Source: Nautilus pompilius (lineage: Eukaryota; Mollusca; Cephalopoda; Nautilida; Nautilidae). Taken from it: DNA of 64,000 nucleotides. The notes beneath the pieces were generated by a model, which saw only the letters and a program-made list of their open reading frames with translations, did not search any database and was not told the origin of the DNA. The translations under genes were made by a program, and so were the position numbers. Below are positions 25,709-38,640 of this stretch, piece after piece. The stretch lies in the NCBI GenBank assembly GCA_018389105.1, contig JACATO010000624.1:1054001-1118000 (forward strand), read 5' to 3'. The stretch's first letter is position 1. Each line of letters begins with the position of its first letter.

Positions 25709-26672
25709 CTAAAGGTAAGATGAAGAAGAACGGAAACCAAGAAAGAATGAAGACACCAACCACGATGCCCAGCGTCTTTGCTGCTTTTCTTTCTCTTTTG
25801 AATTTAGCCACTTTGCCGGCGAGAGTGAGTCTGGAGACAGACCGTCTCCCAGAACCCTCGGAATGTTCGCTGGAACTACTACTCTGGTAATTGGACGAGC
25901 TAGTCTGTGTATTTCTACCTGTGTGAATCCTCAAAGTGACCCCTTCGGTCGACTCGTCTATCTTGGAAGTTTTAATTCCCGTGGACAAGAATCGGTACTG
26001 CTTAACTGCTTCTTTGTATATTCGAAAGTAGACGACGAGTATAATGAGTAAAGGTATGTAGAACGATCCGGACACCGAGAATAACACGTATCCAATCTGT
26101 TCCGTCACCGTGCACACGGTGGGATCGGGATCCGCTGGTTCCTTCCAACCTATCAAGGGAGCCACAGAAATTATTACAGATAAGAACCATACGAAAATGA
26201 TGATGTACAGTGCCCGCTTTTCTGTCATTATGGTCGAGTGCTGCAGCGGCTTCGTCACCCCGATGTACCGATCAATGCTTATTACGCACAGGCTTAAAAT
26301 GGACGCCGTGCAACACATGACGTCTACGGCCGCCCAAATGTCGCAAAAGGTCTGACCAAACGCCCAGTAGTCAATGACCTCTATGCTGGCAGAGAAAGGC
26401 AGTACCGTAGTTCCGAGCAGGAGATCAGCGATGGCAAGATTCACGATGAAGTAGTTGGTAGTGCTGCGCAGGTGCGAGTTGACGAATACCGCTAGAAGAA
26501 CCAAGACGTTTCCGACGATTGTGGTAGCACAGATAATGCCTAGAACTATTCCCTTAACGACAGCGTTGGACAATTCGATGGGTGTCCTCTCGGAGGAGTT
26601 AAACAGGCTTTCATTATATTGGACAGAATAATTCTGAAACACGCCGTCCATTAAAAAGTAGCTGGTTTCCAT
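25709..26672 (-). CDS. ADRA1-like: Alpha-1-adrenergic-type GPCR, first coding exon (N-terminus to TM6)
   Basis: A plasma-membrane amine receptor; the vertebrate family binds noradrenaline and signals mainly through Gq. The exon encodes residues 1-321 plus one base. The N-terminus has glycosylation sequons at Asn14, 20 and 25. Visible landmarks are LAIAD (Asp83, 2.50), Cys110 (3.25), the amine-binding Asp117 (3.32), DRY at 134-136, TM5 Ser199 and Ser203 (5.42, 5.46) with Pro207, a Ser-rich third loop (about 225-295) with RRSVS, and SWFPFF in TM6 (Trp312, Phe315, Phe316). Stretches such as FCDIWAAVDVMCCTASILSL and SFYIPL are nearly identical to vertebrate alpha-1B. Position 5.43 is Val rather than Ser. 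The donor G|GTAAGT follows LPL. The start is the first in-frame ATG after an in-frame TGA 13 codons upstream, in CCCCCATGG context. The ligand could be noradrenaline, octopamine or another amine. Confidence 0.97.
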
Positions 26673-26863
26673 GGGGGACTTGTGGTATTGTTCGCTAAAA
26701 CCATAGCCATGTCACGACGCGGTCCGGCAATCTACTCTTGTCAAAGGTTTAGACATCCTGACCGAAGACACGTCCGATTCTTCCAAACGGAGGAGATTGA
26801 AAATGAATATTTTTCCTGGGTATCAGCCGTATCCACACAAAGTTCATGCTTGCTTTTTACTAC
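26673..26863 (-). promoter_or_regulatory. Probable spliced 5' leader of the receptor with upstream ORFs
   Basis: On the minus strand, a pyrimidine-rich tract ending in TTTTTTTCTCTCAG directly precedes base 26863, a strong 3' splice site. The coding exon therefore probably starts here and an upstream noncoding exon exists outside what I can identify. The 191-nt leader contains four upstream ATGs. The first opens a 32-codon frame and the second a 14-codon frame, both ending before the receptor start. The third and fourth share one frame, which runs across the receptor ATG out of frame and stops a few codons inside it. Such overlapping uORFs usually reduce initiation at the main start. The splice site and leader extent are inferred without transcript data. 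Confidence 0.55.
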
Positions 26864-29800
26864 CTGAGAGAAAAAAATGTAAATGAATATATTAGAAAAA
26901 ATAACCAATACGAGCACAAAACAAGAATGATAAATACCTCTAAAGAAAATCTGCAAAAGACATAATACCACATATTTGTATTAATTAAACAAAATTTTGA
27001 ATGAAAAGCATTACAGAAATAAATGGAGTTAGGTGCTAAAGCGAGGTGACTTTAAATAACTGTCGAAGTCACCCATAAATGTTCACGACTAAATATTCGC
27101 CGCTGCACGTGCATGTAATTTGCACAGAAGAAAAATCACTTAATCGATTAGCTCAAACTAGACACCCACTGTCTGGTGCGGGTTAATTTTTCGGCACAGA
27201 CAGAGGGAGAGTATATAGGTATTATAAGCTAAGCACGACAAAATCATGAGCAGTTACGTGCTAATGAAAGGCTTCCTTTGTCAGGCCCAGGCTGTCAGAA
27301 AGTCAACGACATATTTTCAGAGAGGTCTTCTGGAATTTGAATAAACGTACGACTCATTTAAAGATATCATAGGAGGTCAATCTGATGCTGGTACCGGAAA
27401 AGTGGCTCAATACGTAATCTCCTTCCAATCCCCATCTCCACGAAGACAATGGGCCACCCAGTGGACCATTTAATCAGATCGTTTCATAACAGCACTGTCG
27501 GCATCATCAGCAAAACGACCAGAAAATCCCGTCAAAGACAGCCGAGAATTTAACCCAAACAAACCTTATTGGCGTTATCTTAAAAGATTAATATCGTTGA
27601 AGACACGTCCATTAAGGTAAAACACAGAGGGTGTGGCCTTTCTTATGGTGAAGACAGATTTGGTTTAGCAAAAAAATGTAAGCACTGTAATTGACTTTAT
27701 TTTCCCCACAAATTCTTCATATGAAACTGATTACTTAGTGATGCAGCATCATAGTTGGGCAGCTATATCCTGTAACGATTGACTGTATTCCGCAGACATC
27801 ACGATTAAACAATTACAATAACGCATTTTTGTGTCTCGGTGTCTAAAGGACCATCTTGAAATACATTTCTCGCATGCCTATGTTACGGGTTTCAGAGCTA
27901 CCAACGCTGACGTCATGCCGCGGCCGTTGAGGCCGCCTGTTTTGAATCTGATAGAACTCATATGAAACGAGTTCGGCAGACGTTTTCAACAGCAACTACA
28001 AACGTTTGAGCAACTTCACCACAGTTTTCATTCAATGATCTTTTATTCATTGACCTACTGCATTCACGGGCAACCTACATCGGGCTTTAATTCATCTGGA
28101 AGTAGGCAGTAATTTTTTATTGATCATACAGTGCCGACTTTTGTTTCATAACTTTATTGTGTCATCATTGTTGCGTCAAAGAAACCTTTTAACGAAAAAT
28201 CTGTAAATTAGTAACGAATAATTACGCCAGAGCCTTTACATTTCAATATTGGTCATTAATTGTGCGTGTTTGCTTGTAAAGACGAGCGGAGCCTACAATG
28301 GATCTTGATTGATGGGTTTCCCATGATCTGAAAACGACTCAGGCTTGCGTATAATTAATGAAACTTTATTGCAATATAAAACACTTAAAGCAGTTAAACA
28401 CAATATACAATAAACGGAATTTTAAAATTTCATGATTGTGAAAAAAAAAAAAAAAAAGTCAACCTTGAAGAAAAACTCACACTGTCAGTACATTCGTAAA
28501 ATTAACAGGATAACTTGGCCGCCAATGTGTCGTTGCGTTCAGATCTAATGTATCGCAATGGAATAAAATCACATCAGCAATAAGATTTCTCTTTTTGTGT
28601 GGCATCTTCGTGGTTTTATTATGCCGGTATAATTTTCATAATTCTGCTTTATTTTTGTCGTGTGCTTAATCTCATTTGTTCAATTTCAACGTAAAATGTT
28701 ACTTTTAAAGTAAGAAATGAATGCTTTGCTTTTAATTCTTTATCTACTTTCAGTTTTACCAGAAAATTAACAAGGTAACGATAAATGTAATGCTCACTAT
28801 TAGCAACGCTTATATTTGATTCTGCTACACATATTTTATCTTTGTTATTTGTTTTTCTTATTTATTTTTAATTATACTCTTTGATTTATTTATTTTGTAT
28901 TTCTATATGCCTTACTTTAATTTTAGCTTTTAATATTTGTGGCAGGAACTTTTATATTTATATTATAGTATCTTTCGCTACTCATTTTATTTGCATAACC
29001 ATTTTTAAAACAATTTACACTCATTATATTGAATAAAGAAATCTTAGAAGCATCCAACTTAAATTATAGAGTAAACAAAACCAGCAGAACAAGACGAGGA
29101 AAAGTGAAAATATTTTATAAACTAAAAAAAAAAAAAATCTTAAAGATTCATTGCCCATCCTAATGAATTATATTGTCAGTTAAAGATTATTTTTGTTATG
29201 GATTCTCCACTAGGCGCTGTTATAAATAGCATTTTTGTCTTCTATTTAAATTAAGTTTACACTGGTAATTATTTATATCTATATTATGTACATCTGCTCT
29301 TTTACCTCAACCTGAAGAATACATTTATATTGGCTTTAATCTCATGGTTATGAAATTTACTATAGAAATTCATTAAAAAAAAAGAGAAACATCATTTTCT
29401 AGAGTCACATTACAATATTGCTGGTGTATATCTTTCCACATTTAGGAAACCGACATTTACCGGTTTTACAATAAAGTTTAGTAGTTTCCTTCTTTTTGTG
29501 TGGTGATTGCGTAAGTGGTGCGTGTGAAAGTTCGTGTATGCCTGTTTATCTCCGAGGAGAAGGGATTGGAGTTGGTGGCCGAAGCCCGGTGTGGAGCAAG
29601 CTCCTGTTTCTTAGCCTGCATAAAATTAACCTTGGAACCATTACGATACGCTCCACCTAAAGGAAGGTTTATGATTAAGCTGTATGTATTAATAATTTAT
29701 TTTGGTTTTTACACTTCTGTTATCCACACTCGTTTCCATATGGTATTCTGGAGACTGCAGTCTGGAAAATCTACCGTAATTCCAGTATCATAAAAGTATA

Positions 29801-30527
29801 TTTGTCCTATTATCCATTATTTGGGTCATCTTCCAGTTCATATTTTTTGTATTTACTTTTAATTTGTGGCCATTGATGGACCTAAAAATCTGTTTCTAAT
29901 CTAAATTAAATTAATTTTATGTCAGTATCTAATTCCATTTCAGATAGAATGCATTTAATCCTTTACCATGCGGTGTATGAAGGAAAGTTACGGTGCGCAT
30001 GCGTCAGATGAGATACGTTTGTCCCTAAATTATTCTGTCTGAATTCTGGACGTAAATTACGTTTGGAGGATGTGACGATAATACTGGAAGTCTTTTACAA
30101 ACCAAGAAACTGCAAATTATGAAATAATTACACAGGCCTGAAATGGAAAAAATGTCCGAAAACTAATAGCTGATTCGTATAGATTTTTAGGTTCTGTTTT
30201 CAGTAAAAAATAGTTTAAAAATTCCGTCACGTACCATTTTTCCACAAACTCAAATTTTAGATTTCAATATCTCCAGAATCACTGTATTAAGCTTCTAAAC
30301 AAAAAATTAATTATGATAAATTTTCCTTTTTTTAACTTATTTTTGCTTCCCCCTCTCCAGTTGCAATTAGATCTTTGTGTGAGAAGGTTCTGTCATAACC
30401 AGTGTACTTTTCCAGACATGTCATTTATGCAGAAGTTTACTTTTTCTCTCCTTTTTCCTTACTGGTTTTTATTTGATTTTCTTCTGTTTATAAGTGTACT
30501 AACTAGCTGCAAGGGGTTGTCTTAATG
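26864..30527. other. Upstream flank of the receptor, no coding gene seen
   Basis: This AT-rich stretch probably includes the first (5' leader) intron of the receptor. A GC-rich patch at about 27890-27955 contains a palindromic TGACGTCA and GCCGCGGCCG. A-runs occur near 28441-28456 and 29125-29138. I found no noncoding first exon that I could defend. Confidence 0.45.
27908..27915. promoter_or_regulatory. Candidate CRE (TGACGTCA) in a small GC-rich patch
   Basis: A perfect palindromic CREB/ATF site inside about 60 bp of unusually GC-rich sequence, about 1 kb upstream of the receptor's predicted leader exon on the minus strand. One such site is expected by chance in a window this size, so its function is speculative. 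Confidence 0.25.
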
Positions 30528-32070
30528 CACTTGATAACTTTTGTTACATGTGTTGGAACCTTGTAGTGAAAAACAGCAAAGAAACATTACAGACTTTGTT
30601 AAGAAAGTGTATTATGCGTATTTTGGTATGAAACTTGGTGACCAGGATAAGTCCTGGGCCCCATATAAAATGTTCTATTTGTTTGGAAAAACTCTGACAG
30701 TGGTCTCAAGTTAAGAAAAGGTCTTTCCGTTTTTGGATCCCTATGATCTGTAACGTACAGTGGTTCATTCTAAAAATAAGAAAGAAATTTTGTATCCAAA
30801 CCTCTTGTCAGCAATACGCCCTGTACCTCATGGTTTAGGTATACCAGTACCTTTACCTCCAGAAAAACTAGAAGACACGCCTGAAGACTCTGAAAAAGAA
30901 GGCCAGGATTCTGATGAGGACTTTCACGATGTTTCAAGCAGGAGCCCCAACGTTTTTCACAGCTTGAATTGAATGACTTAGTCAGAGACTTAGGTCTTCC
31001 TAAAGATGCAGCAAAATCTTAGGCTCTAGGTTAAAGGAAATGAACTTGTTGTCCCTGATACCTCTTTCTCATGGTTTAGAAATATAGAAAAATATTTCAT
31101 TCCAATCTTTTCTAAAGAAGGTTATCTGGTTTACTGTAGCGATGTCCCTGGACTGATGGAGAGGTTTAACATGCAGTATGACGTGAACGAGTGGAGGCTC
31201 TTTATTGACCCGTCAAAAAGAATCCTCAAAGCAGTGCTTCTCCAAAATGGCAGCAAGTACGCTTCAGTACCAGTAGGGCATTCTTTGTATCTGAAAGAAT
31301 GCTACGGGAATTTAGCCTTAATTCTCACCGAACTGAAATACAAAGATCATGGATGGACGATATGCGACGATCTGAAAGTAATTTCCATGCTTCTTGGACA
31401 GCAGGGAGGATACACCAAGTACCCCTGCTTCTTGTGTGAATGGGACAGCCTGGATGGGGGCCAGCACTGGATCAAAAAGGAGTGGCTGTGTAGGATAGAA
31501 TTAGAACCTGGAAGCAAAAATGTAGTACGGGAAAGTTTGGTTGATCCAAAGAAAGTCCTACTGCCTCCACTTAATATCAAGCTTGGACTGATGAAACAAT
31601 TTGTAAAGGCTCTATCAAAAGGAGAGTATTTTAAATACTTGCGCAACAAGTTTCCGGAACTGTCAGAAGCAAAAGTGAAAGATATTTTTGTCGGTCCAGA
31701 TATTTGGAAACTTCTGAAAGATGATCACGATGTGTTTGAAACAAAAATGGAAACAGTGTATTGTGGAAAACATGCTGATGAATTCAAAAACTTGGGTTGT
31801 TCGATGAGTTTGAAGGTGCACTCCCTGAATTCTCATTTAGATAACTTCACCAAAAATCTCGTTGCTGTTAGTGAAGAGCAGCGGGAAATATTTCATCAAG
31901 ACATCAAGGAGATGGAACGCAGATACCAGGGTAGGTGGAACGTCAACATGATTGCAGACTACTGTTTAGTTGCTGCACAGAGAAGAACCCGCACGCTGCC
32001 TACAAGGGAATAAGTACCAAAAGGAGCTTTGAGGCAAAACGGAAAAGGCAGTATAAGGACTTGTAGAGGG
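30528..32070 (+). pseudogene. Broken copy 1 of an unnamed repetitive arthropod protein family
   Basis: I recognise the block order of a high-copy, functionally uncharacterised family common in arthropod genomes. In order: an N-terminal Cys-pair block (FCYMCWNLVVKN, near 30545), an AYFGMKLGDQDKSWAP block (near 30620), AIRPVPHG (near 30815), an acidic linker, LNDLVRDLGLPKD (near 30970), then a long open frame from about 31050 to 32013 with EWRLFIDPSKR (near 31190), LLGQQGGYTKYPCFLCEWD (near 31395), PPLNIKLGLMKQFVKAL (near 31570) and FHQDIKEMERRYQGRWN (near 31890), and a basic tail. The ATG at 31156 is internal to the family, not its true start. Compared with my memory of the family, the segment before FKNLGCSMS is shortened. 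Several breaks make it a pseudogene. Whether the family is a transposon, a domesticated gene or something else is unknown. Confidence 0.72.
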
Positions 32071-32140
32071 GAGTAAGTGTTGAGAACAGTTTTCTATCAA
32101 TAATTTTGTAAATTAAACTATTTTTATAATTTCTTTTGCA

Positions 32141-32146
32141 AATAAA
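32141..32146 (+). terminator. Polyadenylation signal after copy 1
   Basis: AATAAA about 70 bp beyond the end of the coding remnant. The context GCAAATAAATGTTT resembles the TTAAATAAATGTAA after copy 2. Confidence 0.45.
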
Positions 32147-32149
32147 TGT

Positions 32150-35100
32150 TTCAACTAGAATACTTATTAATAATCTCTTTTACCATATTTTCGGATTCAC
32201 TGTGTGAAGAATCCTTACTTGATAGAGAAAAATAGTGGTCATATTTGAAATCAGCACACCAAACAACATAAAAATCAGTTATAACATTGCAGACAATTTT
32301 CAATGACCCAAATTTTGCTGGCCTGTGTTATTTATTGAAGAATTAAACTCTTTATTGAACTAATAAAAAATCAAGAAATCTGTGCCTTTTATTCTTTCAA
32401 ATTTTTCTACTTTTAGTTTTCATATTTCACCAATTTTTATTATGGATTTTGAGCGCCAAATTAACAACCTGACCTCAAAAACGAAACCCAGTTCACTTAT
32501 ATTGGCGCCGAAACAGATTTTGTTTTGCTTGTGTCTTTCGCAATTAAGATGTTGGGGATTTCGCTAAGAACGAACACTGACTCTTCGAAATACTCTGATA
32601 CTTTTAAAAATTTTTACCAGTGTTTGCCATTTTTTTGTATTTTTGTTATTTTAAAATATTAAATTTACTGTATTTTCCACATAATGCATACATAACTGTA
32701 TAGTGGAAACCCTGATTTCAGAAACTTTTCTGGAAAACAAAATTATTGTTCGGAAAAACGGATGATATGAATAATCGAGGTTTCATGGATGACATAAATG
32801 AATCATAAAACATTTATAGTTTACCTCTCAGCTGGAAAGGTAACGTCTATTGTTTGAAGAAAGTACACGCTTTCGAATAAGTCAATAGTTCGGTGAATCG
32901 TACGTTAGGTAAACAATAAAATACTGAATAATGTTTTAAAAGTCTTCTTTTCTTCTTCTTAGTTCTAAGCTTCTAGATGCTGTATAAGATAAAATGCAGC
33001 AGCTCAATTAGTTAAAAAATAATACAAACAAAAACAAATATTAATATCCTTAGAAAACCTTTTGAAATGTTATAGTTTTGATAATAATTACGATACTAAA
33101 GACGTTCAAACAGAATCCGGCAGGTTACGATTACAACGATCTTATTTTCAGATAGGTTTTATTTAGATCTCAAGAGAAAAAAAAAACACTTTCGTTGGCA
33201 TGTGTACAAGGGAGCAGTCTACTTTGGCAAGCTAAACTCTAAATAGTTGCATCCTAAAAAGAAAAACAAGAGTAAAATAATCCACAACTCACACCGTGTA
33301 AAGACAAGAAAATGCCTGTCGTTTTCTGCAGCATCCGACACCGTGTAAACACGGGGCATCTCTCTCTTCGCGATAAAGCCAGATAAACAAATTCTGATTA
33401 GAAATCTTAATTTGTGGAATTACGCGTTCTGATTGACTGCAGTGTTGCTAATGTCATGGCTGTTTACGGGAGATCGGTATTAGAAGCGTTGCTCAGTCGA
33501 TAAACTAAAAAAGCAAAAGGCGTTAAATAAATAATTTTCTTTATAATTTGACACCGAAGTTTTTTGTTATGATTCCGTGTCATAGGTCAGCTCCAAATAT
33601 AATTTTAGTCAAAGTTTTTTTTTTCATTTTAAGGAATTCGCTACAACGTTATCTATGTGTTACATGCCCAGTAAAACGATCAATTACTGACGATAATGTT
33701 TCATTACTCTCTCAGACACGAAGAGAGAACGATGTGCGGAGACGTATAAACGAAATTTAACTAAAAGTAAAAAGAAAATCTTTAATTTACATATCATGAA
33801 GAAAGGAATGAAATTTAATGTCAAGCATGACAGATTTATTCGAAATATGTAAATTTATTTGAAACACTAGACTAATACTAATGCTTGCTTTATTAATAAT
33901 AACCGCTTAAAGAAAAATGAAGAATTTATATAAGCTATTTACTTTTCATGTACTTGTGTGTGTGTGTGTGTGTATATATATAATATCATGTAAATAACAC
34001 TTAAAGAGAGCAGATTAAATTCTTTTTACGGATATTAAAGATAAACAAAGATTACTTTTTCCCATTGTTAGAAGCCTTTTCCAGCTAGAGAGAGAGAATC
34101 GTAAAGGTGAAACATTATTTAAATGTACACTAATGATTTTTAAAGATATTTGGCTCCTTTATCGGTAATACTTTTTTTCACTGCTTGTCTAGCATTCTGC
34201 TAGCTCAATTTTCTCTGTGTTTTGTTTCATATTAATTATATTAATGCAGACTCTCATTTCCCCCAAAAATCTGAAGATAAAGGTTTGCATATTCGTTTAA
34301 ATCGTGTTTAGAGGATTAAAACGATTCGAAAAATAAAGTCAGTTTAATTTGTACTGGTGAATCTTAAAAAACAAAGGAGCTAAACATTTAACTTGTCTGT
34401 ACAATTTGTCATTTATAATAATTTAAATTATAATATTGTATTTGTTCGGATTAGAAGGATATTAAAGGATTAAAAATCTCAGTGTTACTTAGTTTACTTG
34501 CTAATCTAACGGTGCTTTAAAGATTATAATTTTATTTCTTATAACTAATGCTAGCAAGTTTACTTCATATTAAATGCTTTAAACACCATATATATTCTTC
34601 TTTTATTGAAACGACTTAAGGCAGTATAAAAGTACTAACAAAACATTTGTTTTAGCTTAACCATAATAAATAAATTAAACACGTTTTAGAATTAATACAT
34701 TTTAGATTGTGCTTATCGCTGAATTCACTGTCGTATGCAATAGTTTTTTTAAACTACTTCTTTATTTAACAGATTGGTGTCTACTTCATATCACACTGCA
34801 CTTTGTTTATCTACCTAGATGAATGCAACACTTAGTAGTATGTAGGAAAAATAACACACAATTTGAGTTGGACAGCCGTACCGGTTATACATTCAAGGGA
34901 AGTCCACAAAACGAGTTATTTTTAATCCGGCGTCGCATTGATCCTATCGATTTCCTTGAGCTTTTGTCGCTGTCCATTTTAATCATTCACTTGGTGGACA
35001 CTGTTTCACTAGGTAACAATGCTTCAATAAGCGCAGATACAAATTAACTCGAGTCCTGATGCAATTTGTAGAAGATAATTACGAAGCTTAACAAGCAAAC

Positions 35101-38100
35101 ATGATCCTAGATTAACGTTTGCAACTGAAAACTATTACATTTCTACCTGCTGAATATCAGTTGCCTTATTTATATCGCACCAGCCATTAAAAAAACAAAC
35201 TCTTAATTAATCCTGACTTTAAAGAATTCTTGAAGTCTAACGAGGCTTCAGCAGTATATTAGTATTACTTTTAATTTAGATTCATTGATAGAATTACTCA
35301 TCGCAAATTATCATATGTAAAACATATTTCATATGCTCATACGATTACTTGCCTTCTCAAGCTCTTATGAATGAAGAGTATAAAAGGTAGAAAAATTGTG
35401 CAGTCATTCAATATACTATCTTGCACATCTGTTCGCAAAGTGGTTTTTTTTCAGTTTTATTGGTATCAAAGCTATGGCGTTACCTACGTACGGTTGAGAA
35501 GTATCGAATCTTTAACTTTTTATTAATGATGCCATTCATCCAATCCTTAATTTCGCTTTTTCTAAAAAGGTTTATTAGTGGAAATAAGTAGGGTCAAAAT
35601 AATATAATATTTAAAATTTACGTGTATATATTATTTCATTAATGAATAGTTTTTTATAAACAAAAATGAAAATAATGTGCAGAGATGTATCTTGAGACCG
35701 CATGTATGAATCATATTTAATATTTTGTATTATCCTCTTTTTTACTTCTGACAATCAAAGGTTCTGGTGAAATCATTCAGCTTAGCCCCACCCCGGTGTA
35801 GCAGCTGGACCCTTGCCCTGATACCTTGAAAAAAGTTGAGACCAGACTAACTTCCTAGTCTTGTAAATATGGCAGCTGGTTGTGGAGACAGAACCAGAAT
35901 GGATTTTTTCGCTCTTTGTGCCCTCCCTGGCGCGTTGATAAGATTACCCATTTATCTTGAAGTAAAGCTTTAACTCGTGCTTTCATATTGTCATAAACTT
36001 TGTGAATAAAAAATTAATTTAAATTTAAAAACTGCAATGAAATGAAAGCCGTGATATCTCTATTAAATATGAAACAGATGAAACCATTTAATACAATGTA
36101 CCATTTTCAGCATAACCATGTTAAAATAATGCAACGGTATTAGGAATCAATAAGCACAGAGAATAGTTTCGTATATATGCACATGTTTTCATTTAAACAA
36201 TTAACACTGGGCAGAAATTCAACTTCATTTTTAGCAGCTGGAATAAGGAACGTAAAGAAACTTTTATGTAGTATTTACATGAGTTCAAAGTTGAAAGGTA
36301 AAAAAGTTGTCATAGAAATGTCAAAGATTACTTTAAGTGCAGTGTAAAAATTTCTTAATTGATGCTGGTTTTCAAACATATAAGAATGATAAACTAAAAC
36401 TTGACACTTTCTCACCTGTATATATCAAACTAGTCTGAAAAATGCAAAGGAAAATCGGGTATTAAGAAATTTTGTGTATAAACATAAGTTTCGTACAAAA
36501 ATAATCTAAGATAACTTAATGAACGACAAAGAATAAAATAATATCACGGTTTTTCTCGATTTCTGAATAACCTGTCATCAAAAATACATTGTATTCTTGG
36601 ACTATATAAGATGCTACATCCAAAATTAATGTCGAAAAAATTATATTTGTTTTACACTTGATGTTTAATGTCCTTTCGTTTCTTCAGGCAGGTGCTACCT
36701 GATTAATGGAATAATACTTTGTGATTAGAACATTTCTTAGCAATTTTACCCCATGTAACAAATGGTACATTATTCAAATAAAAGAATTTTACCTAACACC
36801 ATCACTTTAAATAATAATAAATTTCCTGTCATATCACCTTTAAAAATATTTCTAGGGTTAAAATAGAGGCACCTGGTACGTTTTTTAGCCTTTCTTTCTT
36901 GACAACTTAAGATTAAGCATACTAGGACTAATTATCTTTGTAAACATTTGATCAGTTCCAAGTTATCTATATCCTTTGTATCATATTTCTCCGCTTCATC
37001 CGCACACTCTGATAGGTTCTATCTAATGATTTCGACAGGTGAGCTAGAGTTGCTGAAGTTTCGCTATTTATACTGCAATTTATCATACGCAAGATCATAG
37101 TAGTTTTTAAATGAATCTATTCATGCTTTGGATTTTTTATGGTTTTAGCTACTGTGCCACAAAAATACTTTTCCTCTTCTATCTTTACAGTTTATATAAA
37201 TAATATGATATTGTATGTCCAAAGCTAAGACACCGACATCTGGAAATATTAGAATTAATTTTCCATTCGTTAAATCAATCTAACTAAATAATGTAAACCA
37301 GATTTCATACTCCCGATAACACTGCTGTTGTTAATCCTGTCAAGCGGTTTAGAGGTGTCTTAGAATTCCAGAACATTATTAGTAATTCCACTATCAGTGT
37401 ACATCAAGAGGAAAAAAGAAAGAATGCCAAGAACTTAACCACGGAATATACCACTGTTAACATCAGGAATGTCAAACACTAACAATTGTCTGGAATGTCA
37501 ATAAGTAGTAAAATAGTATCGCGTATACCGAAGCTATTACGTAACTTGTTTCCAAAACATATGTGTAGTTAGCAATTCGTGCTTGAATCAGCGTATTTCT
37601 CTTATTGTACGTACCTGCTTTGCAAAGGATATTGTCTCATATGTATCCTAGTGGACTTTACTGCACTTGAAGTTCTGGCATAGAATATTTATGCAATGAT
37701 TTACGGCTTATTTGGTGCCATTTATTCTTCTCAATGTTCTTTGTTGAGGCACTAAAAATCAAAAGGAATCTCCATAAGATAAAACAAAGAACACGAATCC
37801 GGATTTTGCCACTCAGTTCTGCAAGATGGTTGAGTCTCCATATATTATCACGCTTTGACATTATATACCGAACATACTTGTTACTCCGTGACAAATCTCC
37901 TTCACATAGCACTGAACATAATAAAATGTTCATTAAATCATAACCATGCTATTTTTTTAAAAACGTAAGTTTGTGTCAATCAAATGGCACCATATAAAAA
38001 TAAAAATGTAACCTGCACGAGTTATCTACTTGTTACTGGTGATCTTTTGTTCATTTTATATCTGAAAAAAGACTATAATTGCAGAGGTACATTGTTTACA

Positions 38101-38295
38101 AAAACATGTAATTATAATTTCGACAGATTGCTGATAATCGTTTAATTATAATTCTTGAGAAATATTATACAGCTCATACGCTTGAAACAGTAATCTTGTT
38201 GCTGATGATGGTGTTACCGTAGAGTTATGTTATAGAAGGCTCTCATACGAAATACGCTATGTAAAATTTCGCCCATTAAATGCATAGTTTACGCA
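32150..38295. other. AT-rich sequence, no gene seen
   Basis: No coding or structural signal beyond the GT/AT microsatellite at 33954-33983. A somewhat GC-richer patch at 35785-35955 has no assignable homology. Confidence 0.5.
33954..33983. repeat. (GT)n(AT)n microsatellite
   Basis: About 10 GT units running into a short TATATA tract. Confidence 0.9.
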
Positions 38296-38299
38296 ATGA

Positions 38300-38640
38300 T
38301 ACAGAGATCTACCCTAAACTTCTACATAGCTGTCATCTTCAGCGATACAACGTTCAACCCCGTCTTCCAGTTCTCTGAAAGTATTTATCGGCTGTTGGCG
38401 TGTGACGTGGCTTTCAAAATTTAAGATAACTGTTAAAAGGGACCGTTCAGTTTTCATGAGCCCCGGCGAAGCGATTTGAACGGAGTTCTTTAAAATGATA
38501 CTTCGACAACTGCAGCAATTTCTTCACCAGTTTAAAACATTGTTTTTCTATTACTAACTGAACTTGTTTTTTTAAACATTTTTCAACCATGAAATGTCTC
38601 AAAGCTCCACTATATAAACCAGTGAACCACAATGTGTTAA
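38300..38640 (-). mobile_element. Probable mariner-like transposase C-terminal relic
   Basis: In minus-strand frames, MFKTGEEIAAVVEVSF (near 38510-38550) followed about 150 bp later by ELEDGVERCIAEDDSYVEV (near 38310-38370) resembles the end of mariner-family transposases, where a block like F.T.EEV..AV..WF precedes LEDRW.RCI...G.YVE. The frame changes between the blocks and the sequence in between is not clearly conserved. No terminal repeats or DDD catalytic blocks were found, so this is a short decayed remnant at best. Confidence 0.35.
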
